Source of the DNA: a virus
Virus record (IMG/VR): IMGVR_UViG_3300033571_018432
Span: 1 to 23,395 of that record
Reading direction: 5' to 3' (one strand)
Length of the DNA stretch: 23,395 nucleotides
The notes beneath the pieces are model-generated. The model had not been told where the DNA came from, did not search any database, and saw only the letters and a program-made list of their open reading frames with translations. The translations under genes and the position numbers were made by a program. Below, in pieces: positions 8,301 to 18,300 of the stretch (positions are counted from its first letter, which is position 1; every line of letters begins with the position of its first letter).

Positions 8301-10847
8301 ATACCTTCAACAACAACCATAAGATATACTGCTAGAGCTCCAGGATTGATAAAAACTTTATCAAACGATTCAACTTCAAATGCTTCAAACATAACAGGTA
8401 GAATTTATGTAAGACCTGATGCTTTCTTTATACACAGACCATTTGATGGAGGTGTGCAATTAGGAACAGGCGGCCCTCAACATGGCGGTCAAGCAATAAG
8501 ACAAAGTAAAAAATATATTCGTTATCAATCAGGAAAAGGAGCTATGTATAATACGGGTGCTCTTTTTGCTCCTAGTTTTAATATAAGATCAATTACAGCA
8601 ACAGCAACTGCAATTGGTTCAGTTATAACAATAACTACTGATGACACAGATCACGGGTTGCAATCAGGTTCTTCTATAAAATTAACTGGTGTAACAACTG
8701 TTGGTTTTAATGGAACATATATTATTAATTCTGTTATAGATGAAAGAAATATAACCGTTTTAGCAACTGAAGTATTAGGTCATACTAATCCAGAAATAGG
8801 TGTAGATTGTAAATTGTCTTTATATTTATGGAGTGGCGCAGTTGTGAGATCAGGTCCATATGACGATCAAAACGGAATATTCTGGCAATATGATGGAAAA
8901 TATATGGGTGTTGGTAGAAGAACAAGCACTTTTCAAATTGCAGGAACATCAGCTATAAATGCAAATTCAAATACTGTAACAGGAACAAATACAAGATTTC
9001 TTGATCAATTAAAAACAGGAGATAGAATAACAATAAGAGGTATGACTCATGTTGTAACAAATATTACATCACAAACTGCTATGAGCGTTTCTCCTGATTT
9101 TAGAGGTGTAAATAATGTAAGTGGTGTTTCTGTTTGTAAAATTCAAGATTTAATTATTCCTCAAACAGAATGGAATTTAGATAAGTGCGATGGAACAGGA
9201 CCTAGTGGATATATTTTAGATCCTACAAAAATGCAAATGATAGGTATACAATTTAGTTGGTATGGTGCAGGTTTTATAGATTGGATGTTAAGAGGTCCTG
9301 ATGGTAATTATTTATTCGTACATAGATTAAAAGGAAACAATTTAAATACTGAAGCTTACATGAGAACAGGTAATGCTCCTGTTAGATACGAAGTATTAAA
9401 TGAAACTCAAAGTGGAAGATTAGATGGTGCTATAACAGATAGTCAAAACACAATTACTGTAGATGATTTATCTAATTTTCCTGATAGCGGTACATTATAT
9501 ATTGATAATGAAATAATTACTTACACTGGAAGGAATTTAACATCAAATACTTTTACAGGTTGTACAAGAGGCACTACATTTACAAATTTTAACGCAGGAA
9601 CAAATAGAACATATTCAGCTGGTGCAGCTGCAGCACATGACGATAATAAAGGAGTTATTTTATTAACATGTACATGTAGTCCAATTATTTCACATTGGGG
9701 GTCAGCTTATCTAATAGATGGAGAATTTGATGAAGATAGAGGTTATATTTTTAACTATGCTCAAACTAACCTTACAGTAAGTGCTACAAAACAAACAGCA
9801 TTCATGTTAAGATTAGCACCTAGCGTTTCAAATGCAATTGTCGGAGATTTAGGTGAAAGAGAATTATTAAACAGAGCTCAATTATTATTAGATTCGTTAG
9901 AAATAACTTCAGATACAGGAGCTACAGGAACATTAGTTATAGAAGGAATATTAAATCCTCAAAATTATCCTTTAGACCCAGGAAGTGTTTCATGGTCAAG
10001 TTTAACAGGACTTTCTCAAGGAGGTCAACCTAGTTTTGCTCAAGTGGCTGCAGGCGGAAGTATAAGTTGGAGTGCAGGAGGAGGAGCTGTTACAACTACA
10101 GCAACCACAACATCATCTATGACTGCAACGGCTACTACTTATTCGGCCTCATACAATTATGTTCCTTCAGGTAGAGGTTATACTTTAGTTGGTTCAAATA
10201 TACAATATTTAACTGAAGCAAGCTTTGAAGGAAAAGGTATAATAGTAGGATGTACAATTACAACAGCAGGATTTAGTAATGCTACTGTAAATTCAATACA
10301 AGATAATGGAGCTTACTATACTATAATATTGAGTGCGGCAGCTTCAGGACCCATTTATTCAGGAACAACATTAACATTTAGTTTAGGCGGCGCTTCTGCT
10401 ACAAAAACTAGTATATTATATTTTACAAAATCTACTTGGGAGGCTAGTGGTGCTGTAAATGGTTCATTAATTGATGATGTTAAATTTCCTGCAAATACAA
10501 GAGTTGCTGCAGTTTCATCATTATTAAATTTTGGATCTACAGATTATTATAAAGTAACATTTACACAAACTTCTCTTTCGTCAACTAGCGCCGGTGGAAC
10601 TGTAACTTTTTCATTTACACAACCAGCTTATGCTTTACCAGGAGAAACTATTTTTTCATTTATTGCAAACGCAGGAGAAATGTCAAAAATTGATTTAAGT
10701 AAACTTAAAGAATTAACAACAACAACACTTGGTGGTAGAGGTGCTTTTCCAAATGGACCTGATGTATTAGCGATAAATATATACAAAGTATCTGGTACAG
10801 ATGCCAAAGCAAATTTATTACTAAGATGGGGTGAAGCTCAAGCTTAA
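5337..10847 (+). CDS. Giant modular virion structural protein (1836 residues)
   Basis: I recognise this as a cyanophage/pelagiphage-type structural protein without a firm T4 counterpart. Residues 1-330 form a conserved N-terminal part ending in MRVARPQAMIDADFEYGLQ and KWQAIATQRGYPSTYE. Residues about 340-1020 hold inserted beta modules: an HGF module (His354), four GSGY/LGG modules (Tyr599, 660, 750, 867) and a second HGF module (His956). A conserved core follows near 1023-1080 (RPFDGGVQLGTGGPQHGG, IRQSKKYIRYQSGKG), then a third HG module (His1106) and a TGT-RF-GD module (about 1199-1271). An EIITYTG module lies near 1366-1425. Residues 1575-1605 are a Gly/Thr/Ser-rich linker. The C-terminus ends in FPNGPDVLAIN and LLLRWGEAQA, as in marine relatives. 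AGGA overlaps the end of the preceding gene and serves ATG 5337. The role is probably outer baseplate or host contact. Confidence 0.8.
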   Translation: MAKKVRQIYFFQPGIPLSSNRKPNAYSFINSNLEFIKDEAEAYVFQQKAANNAPFIGYTYTSSALQNDVAAIVNAVIFDIRYGGNSSTRTQAASYWAGATSKISGTRTAEIAYINYVKTLVTTYIITNTNFPSLQSPVVTTQTLSGGVTAEASIATTINSLFTIVTDVIQNGLSSLPDLVTSSISSIEVLGKVGLEDLLLITNVTDNVVIYNFADNSKGATVSFSPSNSINFPNATTVDNGTTTIYLNYNTDTMSSSDTLQIFEESEQIVRLNDIATDAIERMRVARPQAMIDADFEYGLQPTKWQAIATQRGYPSTYEIPGSEKVVTSITTDASTTTAGVGPSLLTVTTQGAHGFTAGDAFAIKALSSSISGFSRAEGNFTVQSVPSTTTFTYYSKAKVGTSSGQQCVTSTTLLREADFYTGAQVGNVNFSVFSNGSSGSITTILAAPSGSQRVTFTGTVPPINSPITSALTTGSTTFITTGTQITSNVGTGGTVATYYTTTDASIGATSLTLASVSGLQVGMAINRGDGTQALITNIIGNIIVLNTALTSTKQGDVQTYNDLAITEIVGTGSSATFNIGKTGGVYSVSSITSAGSGYNVGDTLRILGADLGGITGDNQNYVTPTLTEILPTGTSATFNVSRSSGIYTTVTINTAGSGYFTGDAIVIPGSSLGGTSAHDLIIVVTGVTNDTTGGAITSVFFEGTANGTGSSSAVSGTNSLSGATGLNLTVNRTNGVYSVTSISSGGVGYVVGGRFKILGTNLDGTSPTNDAVVRITSTTGSLDSAFAVSISGTAVVGTDLILNVTSIGGGGTLTGVTIKSGSGSGTANYTSVNSYNISGGASGALVHVTRNAGVYSLSIAAAGTNYVVGQRYKILGTSLEGATTTNDLSLTVATVSGSANGVATFTLSGTAIRGSTTIIYSTIALSANTINACVASNTINYSSIATLQATFDTPHGFVPGMTFLAIINSDNGNNNHTFASGPFFVDNIPSTTTIRYTARAPGLIKTLSNDSTSNASNITGRIYVRPDAFFIHRPFDGGVQLGTGGPQHGGQAIRQSKKYIRYQSGKGAMYNTGALFAPSFNIRSITATATAIGSVITITTDDTDHGLQSGSSIKLTGVTTVGFNGTYIINSVIDERNITVLATEVLGHTNPEIGVDCKLSLYLWSGAVVRSGPYDDQNGIFWQYDGKYMGVGRRTSTFQIAGTSAINANSNTVTGTNTRFLDQLKTGDRITIRGMTHVVTNITSQTAMSVSPDFRGVNNVSGVSVCKIQDLIIPQTEWNLDKCDGTGPSGYILDPTKMQMIGIQFSWYGAGFIDWMLRGPDGNYLFVHRLKGNNLNTEAYMRTGNAPVRYEVLNETQSGRLDGAITDSQNTITVDDLSNFPDSGTLYIDNEIITYTGRNLTSNTFTGCTRGTTFTNFNAGTNRTYSAGAAAAHDDNKGVILLTCTCSPIISHWGSAYLIDGEFDEDRGYIFNYAQTNLTVSATKQTAFMLRLAPSVSNAIVGDLGERELLNRAQLLLDSLEITSDTGATGTLVIEGILNPQNYPLDPGSVSWSSLTGLSQGGQPSFAQVAAGGSISWSAGGGAVTTTATTTSSMTATATTYSASYNYVPSGRGYTLVGSNIQYLTEASFEGKGIIVGCTITTAGFSNATVNSIQDNGAYYTIILSAAASGPIYSGTTLTFSLGGASATKTSILYFTKSTWEASGAVNGSLIDDVKFPANTRVAAVSSLLNFGSTDYYKVTFTQTSLSSTSAGGTVTFSFTQPAYALPGETIFSFIANAGEMSKIDLSKLKELTTTTLGGRGAFPNGPDVLAINIYKVSGTDAKANLLLRWGEAQA
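7041..8022 (+). repeat. Four diverged copies of a GSGY/LGG beta module
   Basis: Four protein-level repeats start near 7041, 7224, 7494 and 7845. Each follows the pattern ATFNV-x-R, G-x-Y-x-V, GSGY-x-x-GD, I-x-G-x-x-LGG-T, with the central Tyr codons at 7131, 7314, 7584 and 7935. Centre-to-centre distances are 61, 90 and 117 codons, so spacing is irregular. DNA identity is local: copies 1 and 2 share CAAGTGCTACATTTAA, and copies 3 and 4 share TAAAATTTTAGGAACA. This suggests duplication followed by divergence. Confidence 0.75.
8931..9149 (+). repeat. TGT-RF-GD beta module, copy A
   Basis: Residues about 1199-1271 of the 1836-residue protein read TVTGTNTRFLDQLKTGDRI, then a short V-x-x-I and a strand. 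The pattern recurs twice in the 2421-residue protein (13978-14205 and 18448-18669). The order of strands and the Gly-Asp turn match between copies, while DNA identity is low. The function is unknown; it looks like a small beta domain used as a building block. Confidence 0.6.
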
Positions 10848-10858
10848 AAAAAGGAAAT

Positions 10859-12355
10859 ATGGCGGCAATTATAACAAACAAATTTAGAATAAGCAATAGT
10901 CAACAATTTGTAGAATCTTTTTCTGAGGCTGTTCCTAATGTTTACTATTTAACAATTGGTAAACCTTTATCGTGGGGAACATATACTAGAGGAGATTTAC
11001 GTACTGATAACAGTGGTTCAGATACTTCTCCTGTATTACCAGCTGACAATGTACAAGAAGAATTATATTCTTTTGATGAATTTTTAGCAGCTAAAAAAAT
11101 ATCAGCAGGTGATGTTGATTTTGTAATACCTAGAAGAAACTGGACATCAGGAACAATTTACGATTATTATAGACACGATTATGGTAGCCGAATTACAGGA
11201 ACAACAACAACACAAACAGCTTATTCAGGAGCATCAAATTTATTTGACTCTACTTTTTATGTAATGACATCTAATTTTAATGTATATAAATGTTTAGATA
11301 ATAATAGTAATGTGCCTTCTACTGATGTTCCTACAGGAACTTTAAATACTGTTTTTTCTACTAGTGATGGATATAAGTGGAAATATATGTACACATTATC
11401 AGCAACACAACAAGCAAACTTTTTATCTACAGACTTTATGGGAGTTTCTACAAATAATACTGTATCAGGAGCTGCTACAAATGGAGCGATAAATGTTGTA
11501 AAAATAAAATCAGCTGGTACAGGATACACTATTGCAAGTTCGGCTAGTACAGGAACAATTAGTGCTATTCCTATTAGAGGAGATGGAACAGGTGGAACAA
11601 TTTCAATAAGTATCGTAGGAGGTTCTATTACTTCTGTAACTGTAACTAACATAGGTTCAGGTTATACTTTTGCATATATTCGTAACGCTGATATACTTAC
11701 TGGAACAAATTCAGGAAATACTGGTTCAGGTGCTGAACTAGATGCTATTATTGAACCAAAAGGCGGACATGGGTTTAATGCAATAAAAGAATTAGGTGGA
11801 TTTTTTGTAATGTTAAATGTAAGTTTAGAAGGAACTGAATCTGCAAATTCTGGTGATTTTACAACTGCAAACGATTTTAGAACAATAGGAATATTAAGAG
11901 ATCCTTTTTCAAACGGTTCAGCAGCTTCTGCCTCAACACTTAGAGCCACAAAAGCAATTCGTTTTGCTTCTTCTCCAGCTCCAGGAACTTTTCAAGTTGA
12001 TGAAAAAATAACTCAAGCTACAACAGGAGCCGTTGGTAGAGTAATAGAATGGGATTCTGTTAATAGAATTTTACATTATGTTCAAACAAGATTTAATGAT
12101 GGTGGTATTAATACAAGTGGAAATTTAGTTAGTTTTAGTGCAGGAAATGTTGTTACTGGTGCAACTTCATCAGCAACAGGAACGCCTGATTCATCTACAG
12201 CAAGTGCAACAGCAGATAGTATTGTTTTTTTAAACGGTTATGCAAATTCAGAATTGGACGCAGACATTGGTGATCTTCTATATCTTGAACATAGAGCTCC
12301 AATAACTAGAGCTTCGGATCAAACTGAAAACGTAAAATTAATTATTGAGTTTTAA
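10859..12355 (+). CDS. gp8: Baseplate wedge subunit gp8
   Basis: The product is 498 residues against 334 for T4 gp8. Diagnostic parts are PRRNWTSGTIYDYYRHDY (residues 91-108), FYVMTSNFNVYKCLDNN (133-149), GYKWKYMYTLSA (171-182), GHGFNAIKELGGFFVMLN (303-320), NDFRTIGILRDP (338-349) and the C-terminal EHRAPITRASDQTE (477-490). In T4, gp8 is a dimer in the wedge that contacts gp7, gp10 and gp6. The extra length comes mainly from two inserts. Residues about 205-295 are Gly-rich beta repeats with GTGY and GSGY, and residues 376-440 are a GE-I-TTGA/V-TGATSSA module like those in the gp7-like protein. AAGGA at 10851-10855 precedes ATG 10859. Its 3' end overlaps the ribosome site of the next gene. 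Confidence 0.9.
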   Translation: MAAIITNKFRISNSQQFVESFSEAVPNVYYLTIGKPLSWGTYTRGDLRTDNSGSDTSPVLPADNVQEELYSFDEFLAAKKISAGDVDFVIPRRNWTSGTIYDYYRHDYGSRITGTTTTQTAYSGASNLFDSTFYVMTSNFNVYKCLDNNSNVPSTDVPTGTLNTVFSTSDGYKWKYMYTLSATQQANFLSTDFMGVSTNNTVSGAATNGAINVVKIKSAGTGYTIASSASTGTISAIPIRGDGTGGTISISIVGGSITSVTVTNIGSGYTFAYIRNADILTGTNSGNTGSGAELDAIIEPKGGHGFNAIKELGGFFVMLNVSLEGTESANSGDFTTANDFRTIGILRDPFSNGSAASASTLRATKAIRFASSPAPGTFQVDEKITQATTGAVGRVIEWDSVNRILHYVQTRFNDGGINTSGNLVSFSAGNVVTGATSSATGTPDSSTASATADSIVFLNGYANSELDADIGDLLYLEHRAPITRASDQTENVKLIIEF

Positions 12356-12360
12356 AGGAG
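12355..12360 (+). promoter_or_regulatory. Strong ribosome binding site overlapping the gp8 stop
   Basis: AAGGAG at 12355-12360 shares its first base with the gp8 TAA (12353-12355) and sits three bases before ATG 12364. It is the strongest Shine-Dalgarno match in the left part of the window and precedes the largest gene. This suggests high or coupled translation of the 2421-residue protein. Confidence 0.65.
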
Positions 12361-12363
12361 AAT

Positions 12364-15300
12364 ATGCCAAGTCAAACAGACTTTAATCTTTCGCCTTACT
12401 TTGATGATTTTGATGAAGCAAAAAAGTTTCACAGGATTCTTTTTAGACCGGGCTATGCTGTTCAAGCAAGAGAATTAACACAATTACAAACAATTTTACA
12501 AAATCAAGTAGAGAGATTTGGTAATCATATATTTAAAAATGGTTCAATGGTTGTTCCAGGTGATGTTAATGTTGATAATGAAGTTCAATTTGTAAAATTA
12601 GATGAAACATTTAATACAGTAGATGTTACAACATATTTAATAAATTTTAGAAATAAAATTGTAACAGGCGTAACTTCAGGAGTAAAAGCATTAGTTGTAG
12701 ATACTTCTGAGTGTGATTGCATGGTTGAAGGAGATAGTTCAATACCATCTCTTTTTTTTAAAATTCAAGACACAGCTTCTGACGGAACAACAAAAAGATT
12801 TGTTCCTGGCGAAACCTTAACAGCGCTTGCAACTGATAATACAACAACAAATAATTTTCGTTTAACTACAAACCAAATTGGTGATATTTCAGTTAAAATA
12901 AAAAGTTTTGCTGACAATGGTGGAGCAGCAACAACTTTTACAGGCAATTCACTTACGGATGTTTTAGGATATTCTTTTGCATTTGAAGTTAAAGAAGGAG
13001 TGTATTTTATAGATGGGACTTTTGTTAAAAATGATGAACTACATTTATATATTTCAAGATTTACTACAAATGTTTCAGCTAGAGTTGGTTTTGAAATAAC
13101 TGAAGAAACTATAACACCTGAAGAAGATACTTCACTAAATGATAACGCTCAAGGTTCTAGTAATTTTGCAGCTCCTGGTGCTCATAGGTTAAAAATTGTA
13201 CTTTCTTTAAAAAGATTGCCTATAGAAAGTGAAGATGAAATAAGATTTGTTGAATTATTAAGAGTTAAAAATGGTTTTGTTCAACAAATTATTAAAAATA
13301 CTCAATATGCTGAAATAGAAAAAACTTTTGCTCGTAGAACTTTTGATGAATCAGGAAATTATGAAGTAAGTAAATTTAAAATGTCTGTTCGAGATCATTT
13401 AAACGATGGAACAAATAATGGTGTCTTTTCAGCTGCGCCAGCTATACCTGAAACAGGCACAACATATGGTAGTGAAGATAAAGTTGCTGTTGCAATAGAA
13501 CCTGGAAAAGCATATGTTGAAGGTTATGAAATTGAAAGAATACAAACTCAATTTGTAAGTTTAGATAGAGCTAGGCCTATTAATGGTGTGGAAAATGGAC
13601 ATATTGCCAGATTAGACGATCAGCCCATAGGTACTCCTGTAGGAAATTATATTTTAATTAATACTGTAAGAGGAGTTCCTCAAATAAGTAATTTCAGTAC
13701 AATATATTTGTGGGACGGAAGGCAAACACATGCAAGTATACCTACTGTAGGTTCAACAACAAATTCAGGTAAAACAAATTTAATAGGAACAGCTAGAGTT
13801 CGTTCTTTTGAATTACATAGTAATTCTTATAATTCTTCTTCATTATATAAATTAAGTTTATTTGACATAAAAATGGAAAGTGGATTTAGTTTTGAGAGAG
13901 ATGTAAAATGGCTAACAGATGTAGGCAGAACTAATGCAATAAATTTTTTTGCATATACGGAACAGGCTACTGATTATGTAACTGTAACTGGTTCTGCTAA
14001 TGGAACTATTACTAGTACTAATGATCCTATTATTGGTACAGGTACTAGATTTTTAGATGATTTTAAAATAGGTGATGTTGTAGTATTGAATGATAATTTT
14101 GTAGGATTCGTTTCATCAATAGTATCCGCTAACTTATTATTACTTGACCGCCCACTAACAGCGGCGTTAATCACATCTACAGGAACATTAACTTTAGGAA
14201 GAGGTAATGCAAAGATTTACGATTCAGAATTTGACTCGTTATTATATAAAACAGGTAAAGACGTAACAAAAACATTAAGAGGTTTTGATTCTGCATCAGG
14301 ACAAGATATATTAAAATCAAGCACGCAAGAAGTTCGTAGAGTTATAACAGAAACAGCAAATGTTTCAGGTATTTTTCAAACGACTTTAGCTAATGCTAAT
14401 GAATTTTTTTTATCAGACCAGAATATTGAAAATTATACTTTATTTGATAATACTACAAAACAAATAGTAAATTTAACTTCTGCAACAATAACATTCGATA
14501 ATGATTCGAATCGTAAAGTTGTTTCAATAAGTGGTCTAACACCATCACGTAGTTATACTTTAATTACTACAATATTTCAAACAGGAACTGTTGCTTCTGA
14601 AAGAACAAAAACTTTGACTAATTCAGGAAATCAAGATATTGTAGGAGCTAAAAATGTTACAGCAAAAAACATAGAACTTCCTCATGCAGATGTTTATGAA
14701 ATTGTATCAGTATCTATGCGACCAGGATTTTTTGATTCTTATTCTACTTCAGGAGCCGTAGATATTACAGACAGATTTACCTTAGATGATGGGCAAAGAA
14801 CAACGCATTATCAAAAGGCCAATCTAGTATTAAAAGAAGGTGCAGGTGTGCCTACTGGAGCTTTAAGAGTAAATTACAAATATTTTGCATATAGTGGTTC
14901 TGGAAATTATTTTTCTGTTGATAGTTATTCAACATTAGGTTATAAAAATATTCCAAAGTTTAAAACTAGAAATAATGACAATACAACACAAGAAGTTTAT
15001 TTACACGATTGTATTGATTATAGACCTGTAATTTCAGGTTTAAATTCTTTTACACCTGAAATTCCTAAAATAGGGTCTGATTTTGAAACAAGTATTTCAA
15101 ATTATTTGCCAAGATTTGATAAAATATTTTTGGATAGTGTTGGTAATTTAAATGTAATTCAAGGTTCTCCTTCTACAAATCCTACACAACCTGAAGATCC
15201 TAAAGAAGGAATGGTATTATCAACAGTATTTTTACCTGCATACACAAAAAATGCTTCTGATGTTACAATTTTTCAAAAAGATAACAGAAGATATACAATG

Positions 15301-18300
15301 AAAGATATTGGATTTTTAGAAAAAAGAATATCTAATTTAGAATATTATACAACATTAAGTATTTTAGAAAAACAAACAGAATCTTTGTCTATAAAAGATG
15401 AAATAACTGGACTAGACAAATTTAAAAATGGATTTATAGTAGATCAGTTTACGGGTCATAGTGTTGGAAACGTCAATCATCCTGATTATAGAATATCAAT
15501 TGATTCTATAACAAGACAGTTAAGACCAATGCACTATACAGATTCTTTAATAGTAGTTGAAAATTTAACTTCAGGTTTACAACGTACAGATAGAGATTAT
15601 CAAAAAACAGGAGATTTAATTACTTTACCATATACAGAAGAAACATTTATATTTAATCCTAATGCTTCAAGGTCAATAGACGTAAACCCATATAAAACCG
15701 GAGCATTCAATGGTGAGGTTACACTTATACCAGAAGTAGATACATGGAAAGACACAGATAGAAGGCCAGACTTAATAGTTAATGATGATAATAATTATGA
15801 TGCTATAAGATTTATTGGAGAAAGAATAGGAATTACAGGAACTCAATGGGGAGAATGGTCTACTAACTGGACAGGTTCTACGTCTATTGTTAATAATTAT
15901 CAAACAAATACCGGTGCTGGTATAGGAACATTTCAAGATACAATTACAACTGATGTAGGAACAAATACAAGAGAGGGTATACAGACTTCAGCAGTTAGTA
16001 CTGTTAACTCTACAAATTATGGTGACCGTATAGTAGATGTATCTTATATACCTTACATGAGATCTATACCTATTACATTTTTTGCTGAAAATTTAAAACC
16101 TGATACAAAATTTTATCCTTTTTTTGATGGACAATCAGTTAGTTCTACAACAAAACCTGGAGACGAATTTAATGTAACAAAAGTTGTGGGTTCAGCAAAT
16201 TTAAATTTTGATTTAGATACTGCAAACAATAGTGCATTATCTACTGATCCTGCTAGATCTTATAATGGTATTTTTCAACCATCGTTTTCTATTGGAGATG
16301 TATTAAGAGGTGAATCTCATACTGCTGTTACTGTTACTGCTATTAGTAACATTTCAGGAACGGCTGCTACAAGTTTTACTTTAACAGTTTCAAGTGCTAC
16401 AGGATTAAAACCAGGTCATTGGGTTTATCTATACAATTTTGATAAAACACGAGTTAATCCTTCTGTTGTTTCAAATTTAACGGTAAACAATATAACAACC
16501 ACTATAACAACTTTTGGTAGTAACCATTCAAAACAATTACAACAAGAAGTATTTAAAATTTCAGCAATTAATGGCAATGTACTTACGTTAGTAAGAACTG
16601 GAGGCGGTCCTGAATTTAATACTTTGGAATCTAGCAACTTAATACAACCATTTGATTCTTATAGCACAGCCGCATATCCCGCTAATGATGGAGGTAAATT
16701 AGTTAAGTTGCAAGGTAGTGGTGTAGTTACTAAATCAGGAGACATTGTAAGTAATAATGTTAATATAGTTTTGTCAAATATAAAAAATGGTTTTGGAGTA
16801 GGTGAAGTTTTAACAGGAACTATCTCTACAGGCACAGGTTCAGTTAATAATGTGACGATAAGTTCGATTAATGGAAGTTCTAGTACGGCTTCCGCTCCTA
16901 CAATGAAAAGTTATGGAGGCCAATTAAGAACAGATGATAATGGCACTCTTACAGGAACTTTTGTTGTGCCGATTAATACTTTTAGAACAGGCGATAAAAT
17001 ATTTAAATTATCAGACAATATATCAAATAGTGATTTTGATTTTGACAGTACAGGAATAGCAACCTTTAGTGCTACAGGACTTACACTTGCAAAAGAAGCT
17101 ACTGTAACAACAAGTAGAAATATTAGATACCAAACTGATAGAGTTTTTCAATCAAATCCTGCAAGACGTGTAACGACAACATCAAGGTTAACATCATTTG
17201 TTCCTTTCCGTAGACATGATCCACTAGCTCAAACATTTGTTGTAAGTTCTAAAGGAGGAGCTTTTGTAACAGGAGTAGATTTATATTTTGAAGAAGTTGG
17301 TGATAGACCGGTATTTGTACAATTAGTAACAACAAATAATGGAATACCTAGCACAAAAGTATTACCTTTTACAACAGTTGTTAAAACAGCATCTCAAATA
17401 AATGTTTCTTCAGACGGCAGTACAGCAACAAGATTTGACTTTACTTCACCTGTTTATTTAAATAATAATGAAACATATGCCATACTCGTAAAAACGGATG
17501 AACCAGGAACAACTTTATTTATTTCAGAATTAGGAGAAACTGATTTGATTACAAGTAACGTTATATCTCAACAACCGTTAATTGGAACTTTATATATGAG
17601 TCAAAATACTCAGGAATATGTTGCTAATCCAAAATTTGATTTAAAATTTAAATTAATCAAAGCAACATTTGATACTTCTGTTGTAGCTGATGTTCCTTTA
17701 AAATCTTTACCTCCATTAACCTTTGTTTTGGAAGAAAATCCTTTTGAATTTACGCCTAATTCATTAAAAGTTCGTGTAAAAGCTAGAAATCATGGTTTTA
17801 GTTCAGGTAATATCGTAGTAATATCTAACGTAACAAAAGGTGTTTATGGTGGAAATGGTACCAATGGTGCTAACGAAAGACTATTAAATGGTTCTCATAC
17901 TATATTATCGTATGGTTTAACAAAAGATTCTTTTTTAATAGAATTGCAAAATGATGATGGAGCCGGCAATACTTTATTAGTAGGAACAACTGCTAATTTT
18001 ATAAAAGGTTTTTACGGTGGTACAGGAATTATATGTACAAGACAATTGAGTATGGACACCATGTATTACAAATCAAATGATTTATTTTTTACCGACACAA
18101 GTATAAAATATTACGTAATTGCTCAAAATTCTGCAGGAGATTCTACAGAAGAATTGCCTTTTGTGACAAATCAAGATTATAATTTTGATGAAAGAAAAAT
18201 AATTAAAAGTTTTGAAAATGAAACTTTAATAACCGCTGATCCTTTGGTAAAATCTCCTACATTAACATTTAATATTGAAATGAGTTCATCAAACGAAAAT

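Noticed and set aside
11257-11652. 131-codon open frame on the minus strand inside gp8
   Set aside because: It is antisense to a well-supported gene and rich in Val, Pro and Ile, as expected from the complement of Thr/Ser/Gly codons. It has no ribosome site or recognisable motif.
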